Positions 16,657 to 27,349 of a stretch of 64,000 nucleotides of DNA are shown piece after piece. The notes under the pieces were generated by a model. That model made no database searches, was not told the DNA's origin, and saw only the letters and a program-made list of their open reading frames with translations. The position numbers and the translations under genes were made by a program. The stretch lies in assembly GCA_963756745.1 (NCBI GenBank), contig CAVWOU010000010.1, positions 496,001 through 560,000 of the forward strand, given 5' to 3'. Source of the DNA: DASPWW01 sp963756745 (GTDB taxonomy: Bacteria; Actinomycetota; Thermoleophilia; Solirubrobacterales; 70-9). How positions within the stretch are numbered: the stretch's first letter is position 1; every line of letters starts with the position of its first letter.

Positions 16657-17949
16657 TGGCTACGCACGTGCGACGCGCGTCCTGCCTGCTCGCGGCGCTC
16701 GCTGGACTCGCGGCCGGCTCTGTGGCCGCGGAGGCCTCCGCGGCGCCCGAGGCGCCGACCCCCGACGCGCGCGCGTGGGTGCTCGTCGATGCCTCCGACG
16801 GCGAGCAGCTCGCCGGCCGCGGCGACACGAACCGGCTCTCGATCGCCAGCACGACGAAGCTGATGACCGCCTACGTCGCGCTGCGCGAGCTGCCGCTGAA
16901 CCGGAAGATCGCGGCTCCGGACTACCAGCCGATCAGCCCGGCCGAGACGTTGGCTGGGCTGGCGCCCGGAGAGCGGATGTCCGTCAGCGACCTGCTGTAC
17001 GCGTTGCTGCTCGCGAGCGCCAACGATGCGGCGGTGACGCTCGCCGATGGCGCGTCCGGGTCGGTCCCCGCTTTCGTGCGCGAGATGAACAGGACGGCGG
17101 CGGCGCTGGGGCTGACCGGCACCCACTACGAGAACCCGATCGGGCTCGACTCCGCCGGCAACTACTCGACCGCCTCCGACCTGGCGACGCTCACCCGGCG
17201 GCTGCGCCGCGAGCGGATCTTCCGCGAGATCGTGGACACCGAGCACGCGGTGCTGAAGACCGGCGATCACACGCGCGAGATCACCAACCGCAACACGCTC
17301 TTGTTCGAGGCGCCGTGGGTCAACGGGGTGAAGACGGGCCACACGCTCGACGCCGGCTACGTCCTCGTCGGCTCCGGGACGCGCAAGGGCGCCACGCTGG
17401 TGTCGGCGGTGCTCGGCGCCCCGGGCGAGGCCGCTCGCGACGCCGGGACGCTCGAGCTGCTCGAGTACGGGTTCTCGCTCTACGGCCAGGAGACGGTTGC
17501 GAGCAGCGGAGAGCGGATCGCGTCGCCCGAGCTCAAATATCAGGACTCGACGCTGCCGCTCGTTGCCGACGCGGGGCTGCGCGTCCCGCTGCGACGCGGC
17601 CAGAAGCTCGACGTGACGACGCGCGCTCCCGAGGAGGTCGAAGGGCCGATCGAGCGCGGCGAGGAGCTCGGGGAGATGGCGGTCACCGTCGACGGCCGCG
17701 ACGCCGGCACGGTCCCCCTCGTGGCGGCCCGCGCCGCCGACGAGGCGACCATCCTCGAGCAGGTGAGCGGCCGGGCTCCCGGTCCCGGTGATTTTGATCG
17801 CGCTTGGCGGAGGCGTGATACTGATGGGAGTGGCGGCGGCTCGGCGAGGCACGCGCCGGCGCCGCAGGATCGCGGAGCCGACGACCAACGACGAGGAGCC
17901 GATGAGCACACCCGGACAGGAGCAAATCGGGCAGGGGGAGCGGCCGTGA
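16656..17949 (+). CDS. D-alanyl-D-alanine carboxypeptidase (PBP5/DacF-like), frameshifted at C-terminus
   Basis: This is an S11-family penicillin-binding protein that trims the terminal D-Ala of peptidoglycan stem peptides. After a signal peptide ending ASAAPEA it shows the three catalytic motifs: STTK (SxxK), SAN (SxN) and KTG. A PBP5-like C-terminal beta domain follows. The frame runs on artificially into the next gene. Removing one G at 17781 gives PVPVILIALGGGVILMGVAA, a C-terminal membrane anchor, then an Arg-rich tail and TGA at 17947-17949. That topology is what the family should have, which supports the reconstruction. The corrected stop overlaps the PfkB start by four bases (GTGA). 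Confidence 0.85.
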
Positions 17950-18905
17950 TCCTCACGGTGACGCTGAACGCGGCGATTGACCGCACGGTCGCCGTCCCGA
18001 ACTTCCGGCTCGGGCGCCGCCACCGCGCCGTCGAGCGGCGGACGGTGGCTGGGGGCAAGGGGGTCAACGTCGCGCGGGCGCTGAAGCTCCTGGGTCGCCC
18101 GGTGATCGCCACCGGGCTCGCCGGCGGACCGACCGGGAACAGGATCCTCGAGCAGCTCACCGAGGAGTCGGTCCTCAACGACTTCACAAAGATCGCGGAC
18201 GAGTCGCGCACGAACCTCGCGGTGATCGACCCGACCTCCGGCGAGCAGACCGAGATCAACGAGCGCGGGCCCACCATGACCGCGGAGGAGATCGACCGCT
18301 TCGTCGAGAAGCTGCTCTACCTTGCCGAGGGCGCGGCGTTCTGCGTCATCGCCGGCAGCGTCCCTCCGGGCGTCGAACTGGACGTCTACGGGCGGCTCGT
18401 GCGCGAGCTCCAGGCGCTCGACCTTCCGGTGCTTCTCGACAGCGATGGCGAGCCGATGCGGGCCGGGCTGCGCGCCGGGGCGGCGGTCGTCGCCCCCAAC
18501 GTCGGGGAGGCCGAGGAGGCGGTCGGACACGAGTTCAACGAGCCCGCCGACCTGCTGCTCGGGTTGCAGGGGCTGATCGAGATGGGCGCCGCCGAGGCGA
18601 TCATCACGCGGGAGGCGGGGTGCGTCGCGATCCTCGGCGAGCCCTCGGCGCGGCGTCGCTTCGAGGCCGAGATCGAGCCGCTCGAGCCGGTCTCGACGGT
18701 CGGGTCCGGCGACGCCTTCCTCGCCGGATACGTTGCGGCGCGGTACCGCGGCGCCTCGCCGCGCGAATGCCTCGTCTTCGGCGTCGCGTGCGGCGCCGAG
18801 TCGACGCAGCACTTCGGCGCGGGCAGCCTCGACCCGAGCGAGGTCGAGCGGCTCCTGTCGCGCGTCGAGGTACGCGAGCTCGACGTGCCCGCCGGCGTCG
18901 CCTGA
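17946..18905 (+). CDS. 1-phosphofructokinase/PfkB-family sugar kinase
   Basis: A 319-residue PfkB kinase. Its N-terminus VILTVTLNAAIDRTVAV is typical of the FruK/LacC branch. The motif GGKGVNVARALKLLG contacts the sugar phosphate, and the C-terminal signature VGSGDAFLAGY contains the catalytic Asp. The likely reaction is ATP-dependent phosphorylation of fructose 1-phosphate or a related hexose phosphate. No PTS genes are nearby, so the exact substrate is open. GTG 17946 overlaps the upstream stop and has GGGGGAG just upstream. Confidence 0.85.
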   Translation: MILTVTLNAAIDRTVAVPNFRLGRRHRAVERRTVAGGKGVNVARALKLLGRPVIATGLAGGPTGNRILEQLTEESVLNDFTKIADESRTNLAVIDPTSGEQTEINERGPTMTAEEIDRFVEKLLYLAEGAAFCVIAGSVPPGVELDVYGRLVRELQALDLPVLLDSDGEPMRAGLRAGAAVVAPNVGEAEEAVGHEFNEPADLLLGLQGLIEMGAAEAIITREAGCVAILGEPSARRRFEAEIEPLEPVSTVGSGDAFLAGYVAARYRGASPRECLVFGVACGAESTQHFGAGSLDPSEVERLLSRVEVRELDVPAGVA

Positions 18906-18962
18906 CCCGCAGACGGCGATTAGTTCCCCGCGCTCGGGCTGTCTACCCTCGGTAGGAGGTCG

Positions 18963-20264
18963 ATGAGCGACGCCACCCCGACATCGATTCAGCGCATCTA
19001 CTTCGTGCTGCTGGCCGGCAACACCCTGGCGGCGTCGCTGATCTGGGGCATCAACACGATCTTCCTGCTCGATGCCGGGCTGTCGAACCTCGAGGCGTTC
19101 GCCGCCAACGCGTTCTTCACCGCGGGGATGGTCATCTTCGAGGTCCCGACCGGGATCGTCGCCGACATGTGGGGCCGGCGGACCTCGTTTCTGCTCGGCA
19201 CGGTGACGCTGGCGGTGACGACCGTGCTCTACGTCCTCCTGTGGGAGATCGGCGCGCCGTTCTGGGAATGGGCAGTCGTCTCGCTGCTGCTCGGCCTCGG
19301 CTTCACGTTCTTCTCGGGCGCGACGGAGGCATGGGTCGTCGACGCGCTCGGCGCCACCGGATACGACGGGCCGCTCGAGGCCGTGTTCGGCCGGGGCGAG
19401 GTCGTCACCGGGGTCGGCATGCTGACCGGCTCGATCGGCGGCGGCTTCATCGCCCAGGCCGTCAGCCTGGGGGCGCCGTTCGTCCTCCGAGCAGTCGTCC
19501 TCGTGGTGATGTTCATCGTCGCGTTCGCGGTGATGCGGGACATCGGCTTCTCGCCGAAGCGGGACGGCCGCCCGGTGGCGGAGATAAAGCGCATCGCGTC
19601 GAACTCGATCGAGTACGGGTGGCGCGTGCCGGCGGTCCGGTACGTGATGCTCGCGGGGCCGTTCGTCGGCGGAGTCGGCTTCTACGCGTTCTACGCGCTG
19701 CAGCCGTACCTGCTCGAGCTCTACGGCGACAGCCAGGCGTACGGGATCGCGGGCTTGGCGGCCGCGATCATCGCCGGCTCCCAGATCCTCGGAGGGATCG
19801 CGACTCCACATGTCCGCAAGGTGTTCCCGCACCGGACCTCGGCGCTGCTGGCGGCGACTGCGGTCAGCACCGTGAGCCTGCTGCTGATGGGGCTGATCGA
19901 GAGCTTCTGGGCCGTGATCGGCCTCGTCGTCGTGTGGGGGCTGCTGTTCGCCGCGTCGATCCCGATCCTCCAGGCGTACATCAACGGGCTGATCCCCTCC
20001 GAGCAGCGGGCGACGATCCTCTCGTTCAACTCGCTGATGGACTCGACCGGCGGGGTGGTCGCGCAGCCGGTGCTCGGCCGCGCCGCCGACGTGTGGGGGT
20101 ACCCGGGCTCGTACCTGCTCTCCGCGGGAATCTCCGCGTTCGCGCTTCCGTTCTATGCCAGGGCACGCCGCGAGAACGCCCCGGCCGACACCGAGGAGCA
20201 GGTCGCGACGCCGGCCCCGCCCGGATGCGAGCCGGTCGCCACGCCCGAGTCCGTCGCGCCGTAG
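18963..20264 (+). CDS. Major facilitator superfamily transporter
   Basis: A 433-residue membrane protein with about 12 hydrophobic helices. The MFS loop 2-3 motif appears as GIVADMWGRRTSFLLG and a second-half counterpart lies near GRAADVWGYPGS. The substrate cannot be inferred; the family includes drug and small-molecule exporters. It starts at ATG 18963 shortly after PfkB, with GGAGG at 18954-18960. A strong hairpin with a T-tract lies about 115 bases after its stop. Confidence 0.82.
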   Translation: MSDATPTSIQRIYFVLLAGNTLAASLIWGINTIFLLDAGLSNLEAFAANAFFTAGMVIFEVPTGIVADMWGRRTSFLLGTVTLAVTTVLYVLLWEIGAPFWEWAVVSLLLGLGFTFFSGATEAWVVDALGATGYDGPLEAVFGRGEVVTGVGMLTGSIGGGFIAQAVSLGAPFVLRAVVLVVMFIVAFAVMRDIGFSPKRDGRPVAEIKRIASNSIEYGWRVPAVRYVMLAGPFVGGVGFYAFYALQPYLLELYGDSQAYGIAGLAAAIIAGSQILGGIATPHVRKVFPHRTSALLAATAVSTVSLLLMGLIESFWAVIGLVVVWGLLFAASIPILQAYINGLIPSEQRATILSFNSLMDSTGGVVAQPVLGRAADVWGYPGSYLLSAGISAFALPFYARARRENAPADTEEQVATPAPPGCEPVATPESVAP

Positions 20265-20324
20265 CGACGTCTACGCCAGCGTCTCCGACAGGTACGGCAT
20301 CACCTGGTTCGATTGATCGCTCGC

Positions 20325-20402
20325 TATCATCGGCGGGGCGTTGGTTCGGCGCCCTGGAAACCTCGCAAAGTGCAGCTTCACCCCGGCGCGCCGGGGTTTT
20401 TT
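20325..20402 (+). terminator. Candidate small leader RNA ending in a strong intrinsic terminator, upstream of guaB3
   Basis: A perfect palindrome ACCCCGGCGCGCCGGGGT (20380-20397) runs into T6 (20397-20402), the best intrinsic terminator in the window. A second hairpin, GGGCG/CGCCC, lies just upstream at about 20336-20355. A -10-like TATCAT is at 20325-20330. Two readings are possible: the terminator of the MFS gene ending at 20264, or a short leader transcript that attenuates guaB3, whose ATG is 28 bases downstream. No known riboswitch class was recognised in the interval. Confidence 0.6.
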
Positions 20403-20430
20403 CGTCCGCGAGCGTGCCTAGGGTGAATTG

Positions 20431-21628
20431 ATGGAAGTCGAGATCGGTCGCGGCAAGAAGGGCAGGAGGGGGTTCGGCTTCGACGACATCGCCGTCGTTC
20501 CCTCACGGCGCACGCGCGACGCCGACGACATCGACATCACCTGGACGCTCGGCCCGTACCGGTTCGAGATCCCGCTCGTCGCTTCCGCGATGGACGGCGT
20601 AGTCAGCCCGCAGACCGCCGCCGCGATCGGCGATCTCGGCGGGCTCGGTGTGCTCAACCTCGAGGGCATCTGGACCCGCTACGAGGACGCCGACGAGCAG
20701 CTCGAGCGAATCGCCGGCGCTGCGCCAGCCACCGCCACCCGGACGATGCAGGAGATCTACTCCGAGCCGGTGAAGCCCGAGCTCGTCGGTCGCCGGATCG
20801 AGGAGATCAAGGAGCGAGGGGTCGTGGGGGCCGGCTCGCTCACGCCGCAGCGCGTCCGCGACTACTACGAGACCGCGATCGAAGCCGGGCTCGACATCCT
20901 CGTGATCCAGGGCACGGTGATCTCCGCCGAGCACGTGTCGTCGAGCACCGAGCCGCTCAACCTGAAGGAGTTCATCGCCGAGCTGCCGGTTCCCTGCATC
21001 GTCGGCGGGTGCGCGTCCTATGCGACCGGCCTGCACCTGATGCGCACCGGTGCCGTCGGAGTCCTTGTCGGGGTCGGTCCCGGGGCCGCGTGCACGACGC
21101 GCGGCGTGCTCGGGATCGGGGTGCCGCAGGCGACCGCCATCGCCGACGTCTACGCGGCCCGCTCCCAGCACATGCTCGAGACCGGCAACTACTGCAACGT
21201 GATCGGGGACGGCGGCATGCGGACCGGGGGCGACGTCGCGAAGGCGATCGCGTGCGGCGCCGACGCGGTGATGATCGGCTCGCCGCTCGCGCGCGCGACC
21301 GAGGCCCCGGGCCGCGGCTACCACTGGGGGATGGCGACGTTCCATCCCTCGCTCCCGCGCGGCATCCGCGTGACGACTACCCAGGACGGCACACTCGAGC
21401 AGATCCTGATGGGGCCGGCGCAGGAGAACGACGGGACGTTCAACCTCATGGGCGCGCTGCGGACCTCGATGGCGACGTGCGGCTACGAGGACATCCCCTC
21501 CTTCCACCGCGCCGAGGTGATGGTGGCGCCGGCGCTCCAGACGGAGGGCAAGCAGCTTCAGCGCGAGCAGAGCGTCGGGATGGGCTCCAACGGCAGGGCC
21601 GCGGTGTCGGCGGGGGTAGCCGTCTCGG

Positions 21629-21636
<8 letters not shown>
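20431..21636 (+). CDS. guaB3: GuaB3 family IMP dehydrogenase-related protein
   Basis: A 401-residue protein of the IMPDH/GMP reductase TIM-barrel family without CBS domains. It has the phosphate-loop and catalytic-loop region GVGPGAACTTRGVLGIGVPQ with the Cys-Thr pair, and GDGGMRTGGDVAKAIACGAD for IMP binding. The FGFDDIAVVPSRRTRD N-terminus and overall length fit actinobacterial GuaB3, a paralogue of the true IMPDH GuaB2 whose role is less settled. It is translationally coupled to guaA (ATG 21629 precedes this stop), consistent with GMP metabolism. Confidence 0.85.
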
Positions 21637-23326
<1,690 letters not shown>

Positions 23327-23341
23327 CGACCGCCCGCTCGG

Positions 23342-24004
23342 TCAACGGTCGTCGGGCTCGGGCAGGGGGAAGAGTCGCAGGAAGCGCGTGACCGCCGGTC
23401 TGCTGCCGTCGATCCCGACCTCCCCGGAGCGCAGCCCGTCGGCGAGGCGACGCCCGTGCCAGAGCATCCCGGCCAGCGTGCCGGGATCGGTCTTGATGAT
23501 CGCGTCGGGTTCCGGCTCCTCGCCGCGCGCGACCTCGAACCCGCCGTCGGCTACCCGGGCGCGGAACCGTTGCCCATCGAGGCGCAGCTCGTAGGTCGCG
23601 TCGAGGCCGTCGGCAGCAGCGGGATCGAATGTGGTCATCAGTGCGATCACCATCGAGTCGGTGCCGAGCTTCGCGTCGTCGGGAGGGAACGGCGCGCCGC
23701 TGCCCCAGCGCCCGAGCGCGAGGACGACCGGCTCGAGGTCGCGGCCGCGCTCGGTCAGCTCATATACCCGCGAGCCCGCCGGCGGTGCGAGCGTGCGGCG
23801 CCGCACGACCCCATCCCGCTCGAGCTCGCGCAGGCGCTGGGCGAGGACGTCGGCGCTCACGTGGGGGAGACCAATCCGAAGGTCGGTGAAGCGCTTCGGG
23901 CCGAGCAGCAGCTCGCGCACGACCAGCAGCGCCCACCGCTCGCCGACGACGTCGAGCGCGCGCGCGACCCCGCACTGGTCTCCGTATGTTCGCGGCGTTG
24001 TCAT
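23342..24004 (-). CDS. HxlR-family transcriptional regulator with C-terminal SCP2-like domain
   Basis: The N-terminal 100 residues are a winged helix-turn-helix of the HxlR type (CGVARALDVVGERWALLVVR, FTDLRIGLPHVSADVLAQRL). HxlR proteins act as dimeric repressors or activators, often of oxidative or aldehyde stress genes. The C-terminal half, with TYELRLDGQRFRARV and IIKTDPGTLAGML, looks like an SCP2/sterol-carrier fold seen in many actinobacterial HxlR proteins. The gene is divergent from a VOC-family gene, and an inverted repeat lies between them. Confidence 0.85.
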   Translation of the reverse strand: MTTPRTYGDQCGVARALDVVGERWALLVVRELLLGPKRFTDLRIGLPHVSADVLAQRLRELERDGVVRRRTLAPPAGSRVYELTERGRDLEPVVLALGRWGSGAPFPPDDAKLGTDSMVIALMTTFDPAAADGLDATYELRLDGQRFRARVADGGFEVARGEEPEPDAIIKTDPGTLAGMLWHGRRLADGLRSGEVGIDGSRPAVTRFLRLFPLPEPDDR

Positions 24005-24044
24005 CGAGGCGAGCCTAGCGCGCGGTCCGGATATCCTGCTGAAT

Positions 24045-24061
24045 AGTTGGTTTATCCAACT
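24045..24061. promoter_or_regulatory. Inverted repeat, candidate HxlR operator
   Basis: AGTTGG (24045-24050) and CCAACT (24056-24061) form a perfect 6-bp inverted repeat around TTTAT, in an AT-richer stretch unlike the surrounding DNA. It sits between the divergent HxlR gene (start 24004) and VOC gene (start 24125), the usual place for an HxlR dimer site. Function is inferred from position and symmetry. Confidence 0.5.
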
Positions 24062-24124
24062 TATTGATAGGGTACACCGACTCCAACGATCCACGGAGAG
24101 AGTCGAGACGGAAGGAGCAAGGCA

Positions 24125-24976
24125 ATGACCGAGCGCGACGGATATCAGGCGGGTGTGCCGTGCTGGGTGGACACAGCGCAGCCTGACCCCGAAGCCGCGA
24201 TGCGGTTCTACGCCGGAGTGTTCGGCTGGGAGTTCGACGGGCCGGGGCCGATGGCGGGCCCTGGTGGCGGCGACCCGCCCGGCCAGTACTTCGTCGCCCG
24301 GCTCCGCGGCCGCGACGTCGCCGGGGTGAGCTCGGAGCCCTCGGAAGGCGCGCCGCCGACGCCAGCCTGGAACACCTACATCTGGGTGGACAGCGCCGAC
24401 GACACGGCGAAGAGGGTGGAGGGCGCCGGCGGCAGCGTCCTCGTGGCGCCGTTCGACGTCCCTCCCGCCGGTCGCATGGCGGTGCTCGCCGATCCGCAGG
24501 GCGCGGCGTTCTGCGCCTGGGAGCCGAAGGACCGGAGGGGCGCCCAGCTCGTCAACGAGTCGGGGGCGTGGAGCATGAGCGCGCTGAACGCGCGCGATCC
24601 CGAAGGTGCGAAGGCGTTCTACGGCGATGTGTTCGGATGGACCACCCAGGCCTTCCCGGTGGGTGACATGGAGGCCTCGCTGTGGCGGCTGCCCGGATAC
24701 GTGGGCGGCGAGCCCGAGCAGCCCGTCCCGCGCGACAACGTCGCGACGATGGCGCCGATGACGAGCGACAGCTTCCCCGACGACGTGCCGTCGCACTGGG
24801 CGGTCGACTTCTGGGTGGGCAATGTAGACGCGACAGCCGAGAAGGCGGCGGAGCTCGGGGGCAGCGTGGTCGCGCCTCCCTACGACCTCCCGATCGAGGG
24901 TCTGTTCAGGCAGGCCGTCCTCGCCGACCCGCACGGGGCGGCGTTCTCGGTCAGCAGGGTGGGCCCGCCCGCGTAA
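24125..24976 (+). CDS. Two-domain VOC (glyoxalase-fold) protein
   Basis: This 283-residue protein has two glyoxalase/bleomycin-resistance-fold halves. The first contains GVPCWVDTAQPD and FYAGVFGWEF; the second contains SMSALNARDPEGAKAFYGDV and FGWTT. Each half ends with a DPxGAAF motif (DPQGAAF, DPHGAAF). Proteins of this layout are usually annotated as VOC hydroxylase-like or resistance proteins; the substrate is unknown. Divergence from an HxlR regulator suggests control by that regulator. ATG 24125 follows GAAGGAG. Confidence 0.82.
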   Translation: MTERDGYQAGVPCWVDTAQPDPEAAMRFYAGVFGWEFDGPGPMAGPGGGDPPGQYFVARLRGRDVAGVSSEPSEGAPPTPAWNTYIWVDSADDTAKRVEGAGGSVLVAPFDVPPAGRMAVLADPQGAAFCAWEPKDRRGAQLVNESGAWSMSALNARDPEGAKAFYGDVFGWTTQAFPVGDMEASLWRLPGYVGGEPEQPVPRDNVATMAPMTSDSFPDDVPSHWAVDFWVGNVDATAEKAAELGGSVVAPPYDLPIEGLFRQAVLADPHGAAFSVSRVGPPA

Positions 24977-25048
24977 GGGTCACGGCGCCGCGGTCAACGT
25001 GCGCACGACCGCGCGGGATCGCATCCGCCGGCTGCGCGAGCGCTAGAT

Positions 25049-26143
25049 CTAGGACCAGCGGTCCCAGCGGCGCAGCTCGCCGAGCGGGTCGCGGGGGCTG
25101 CCGTGGTGCCAACCGTGGAGCCACATCTCGAAGTGGAGCTGGCAGCCCTCCCCGCGCGCGTTGCCGCTGCGCCCGACGCCGCCGATCCCCTCGCCGGTCC
25201 GCACCCGGCTGCCCTCCTTGACAGTCGGCGGGCGGATCAGGTGCGCGTACATGTAGTCGGTGTCGGTCTGGCGACCGTCGATCACCAGGTAGTGGCCGTA
25301 CAGGCTGCCGCTGTAGCCCTTGAACTGCACGGTTCCCCCGCGCGCGGCCTCGAGCCGGGCGCCGCACCCCGCCCACACGTCCTGGCCCTCGTGGGTGCGC
25401 CCGCCCGAGCGCGGGACGCCAAAGCGATCCCCCCAGCTGTGCGCGCGGCGGACGGGGAACAGGTGGTCGAAGAACCGAAATCTCGCCGCGGAGCGCGCCT
25501 CACCGCCGGCTGGGCCGACCCGGAACCGGTAGCGGCCGGGATGCCCTGCGACGCCTCGGTCCGTCAGTCCGTTCCAGGTGAGCGAGTGACGCGCGAACGG
25601 CGCCCGGTGCTCCTCGGTCCAGCTGTGCACGACCTTCTTGCGGCGGACGAGCGTCACCCGCACGTCGAGCGGGCCATAGCCGCCGAAGCGGTAGCGGAGT
25701 CGGACCTCGCGCCTGGCGTCGAAGAAGGCCTTCGTGGGGCCCGCCGCCCCTGAATCGAGGGCGAAGCTCCCCGGACGGGGCAGCGCCTCCGCGGGCACGA
25801 TCTCGAGCCGCGGAGCGGCGGCCCCCCGGCCGGTCGAGTCGAGGGCGCGCGGCCTGCCGGTGACCGCGCCCTCCGGGACAGCGACCTCGATGACACGCTT
25901 CCCGGCGGCGCTCGGGGCTGCCGTGAGCTCGCCTGCTCTGCCCGCGAACGTCACCTGAGCGACGTTCGCCAGCCGACGCCCTGTCAGCCTCACGGTGGCG
26001 CCGGTCGCGGCCTCGCGCGCCCCCGCACAGCGCTCGACGCACACCACGTCGTCGACCCTCGGCGGCTTCGCCGCACCCTGGCCGTTCCCCGCTGCTATCC
26101 CGGTCGCGACGAGCAGGGTGCCCGTCGCGGCGGCAACCCTCAG
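25049..26143 (-). CDS. M23-family peptidase (secreted), paralogue 1, likely CTG start
   Basis: This is a secreted metallopeptidase of the lysostaphin/LytM type acting on peptidoglycan. The C-terminal domain has the zinc motif HEGQD and the catalytic HxH as LHFEM. N-terminal to it lie an IPT/TIG-like domain (ATGATVRLTGRRLANV) and an Ig-like domain. The signal peptide LRVAAATGTLLVATGIAAG extends upstream of every ATG/GTG/TTG in frame. A perfect AGGGAGG at 26149-26155 sits five bases before CTG 26143, so CTG is the best start. It follows its paralogue by 20 bases, so it is probably in the same operon, under the riboswitch. Confidence 0.78.
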   Translation of the reverse strand: MRVAAATGTLLVATGIAAGNGQGAAKPPRVDDVVCVERCAGAREAATGATVRLTGRRLANVAQVTFAGRAGELTAAPSAAGKRVIEVAVPEGAVTGRPRALDSTGRGAAAPRLEIVPAEALPRPGSFALDSGAAGPTKAFFDARREVRLRYRFGGYGPLDVRVTLVRRKKVVHSWTEEHRAPFARHSLTWNGLTDRGVAGHPGRYRFRVGPAGGEARSAARFRFFDHLFPVRRAHSWGDRFGVPRSGGRTHEGQDVWAGCGARLEAARGGTVQFKGYSGSLYGHYLVIDGRQTDTDYMYAHLIRPPTVKEGSRVRTGEGIGGVGRSGNARGEGCQLHFEMWLHGWHHGSPRDPLGELRRWDRWS

Positions 26144-26162
26144 GCCGCCCTCCCTGGGGGCA

Positions 26163-27308
26163 CTAGCTCCACTTGTCCCATTTCTTCATCTGCTTGGTGA
26201 CCGAGCGCAGGAAGTTTCCGCCCTCGTACCAGCCCGGCGGCGACCAGAGCTCGAAGTGCAGGTGGCAGCCAGAGGCGTTGCCGGTCTCGCCGACCTGGCC
26301 GATCTGCTCGCCGGTCTTCACCTTTTCGCCCGTGCCGAACGCGGACTTTCGCTTCAGGTGCATGTAGGTGTAGTCCCTGCCCGTCTTGCGGCCGTCGATG
26401 ACGATGTAGTTGCCGGCCGCGCCGTGGTAGCCGTTGAACTGGACCTTGCCGCCGCGGGCGGCCTCGAGCGGGGTGCCGCAGTCCGCGAACACGTCCTGGC
26501 CCTGATGGGTGTGGCCGGCGCGCGGCGCGCCGACGCCGTCGCCGTACGTGTGCTTTCCGCGGATCGGGAACTTGTGGTCGTAGTACCCGAACTGCCCCGC
26601 GTTGTTGAGGGAGTCGCCGAGCCCTCCGAGGCGGAAGCTGTACTCGCCGCTCTTCGCCGACTTGCCCTCGCTGGTGACCCCGTTCCAGGCGACGGTCTGA
26701 TCGGCGCCCGGCTCGACGCCCTCGTTCGTCCAGCTCTCGACGACCTCGCCCGAGCGCTCGCTCACGAGGTCGACGCGAACGTCGGTGGGCCCGTTGCCGT
26801 TGAAGATGTAGTGCAGGGTGGGCTTCCCCTCGCCGAAGAAGTAGGACTTCTCGGGGCTGACGCTCGACGCGGCGAGACGGAACGAGCCGGGCTCGGGCAA
26901 CTCCGACTCGGGGACGATCCGGAGCTTGACCGGTGACTTCGCGACCTCGCCGAACTCGTCCAGCACTCTCGGCTTGCCGTCCTTCGCGTCATCGGGGACC
27001 TTCGCCACGATGTTCCTGGAGCTGACCTCGGTCGGCTCGACGGTGCTTCCGCCGGCGGTCGAGGGGAACTTGACCTTGTCGACGTCCTTGAGGCGCTTGC
27101 CCGAGATCTCGACGGTGGCTCCGGGAGTTGCCTCGCGCAGCCCCGCGCAGCTCTCGAGGCAGCTCACGTCGCGCACGGTCGGCGGCTTGGGAGCGCTGAC
27201 GCCGCCGCCGCTGGCTCCCCCGCCGGTGCCGGCGAAGGCGACGCCACCGGTCGTTACGAGCCCCGCCGTGACGAACGCAACGCCAAGTATGAAGTTACGG
27301 CGGCCCAT
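26163..27308 (-). CDS. M23-family peptidase (secreted), paralogue 2
   Basis: A 381-residue secreted peptidoglycan peptidase. A signal peptide (MGRRNFILGVAFVTAGLVTT) is followed by a Gly-rich linker, an IPT/TIG-like domain (CLESCAGLREATPGATVEIS), an Ig-like segment and a LytM domain with HTHQGQD and HLHFELW, which carry the zinc and catalytic histidines. ATG 27308 is chosen because it begins the signal peptide; TTG 27332 is possible. A c-di-AMP riboswitch lies directly upstream, linking expression to turgor and wall status. The neighbour downstream is a paralogue with the same domain order. Confidence 0.85.
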   Translation of the reverse strand: MGRRNFILGVAFVTAGLVTTGGVAFAGTGGGASGGGVSAPKPPTVRDVSCLESCAGLREATPGATVEISGKRLKDVDKVKFPSTAGGSTVEPTEVSSRNIVAKVPDDAKDGKPRVLDEFGEVAKSPVKLRIVPESELPEPGSFRLAASSVSPEKSYFFGEGKPTLHYIFNGNGPTDVRVDLVSERSGEVVESWTNEGVEPGADQTVAWNGVTSEGKSAKSGEYSFRLGGLGDSLNNAGQFGYYDHKFPIRGKHTYGDGVGAPRAGHTHQGQDVFADCGTPLEAARGGKVQFNGYHGAAGNYIVIDGRKTGRDYTYMHLKRKSAFGTGEKVKTGEQIGQVGETGNASGCHLHFELWSPPGWYEGGNFLRSVTKQMKKWDKWS

Positions 27309-27349
27309 CCAGGCCCGCTGTTGCGCGACCAAGCGCCCGAAACCCTCTC

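Noticed and set aside
16518..19832. A 1104-codon open frame on the minus strand
   Set aside because: It is antisense to LysM, D,D-carboxypeptidase, PfkB and MFS genes, has the Arg/His/Asp-rich composition of a high-GC shadow frame, and shows no domain.
20336..20380. c-di-GMP or other known riboswitch before guaB3
   Set aside because: GGAAACC and CGCAAAG resemble fragments of the GEMM motif, but the helices and tetraloop receptor are absent.
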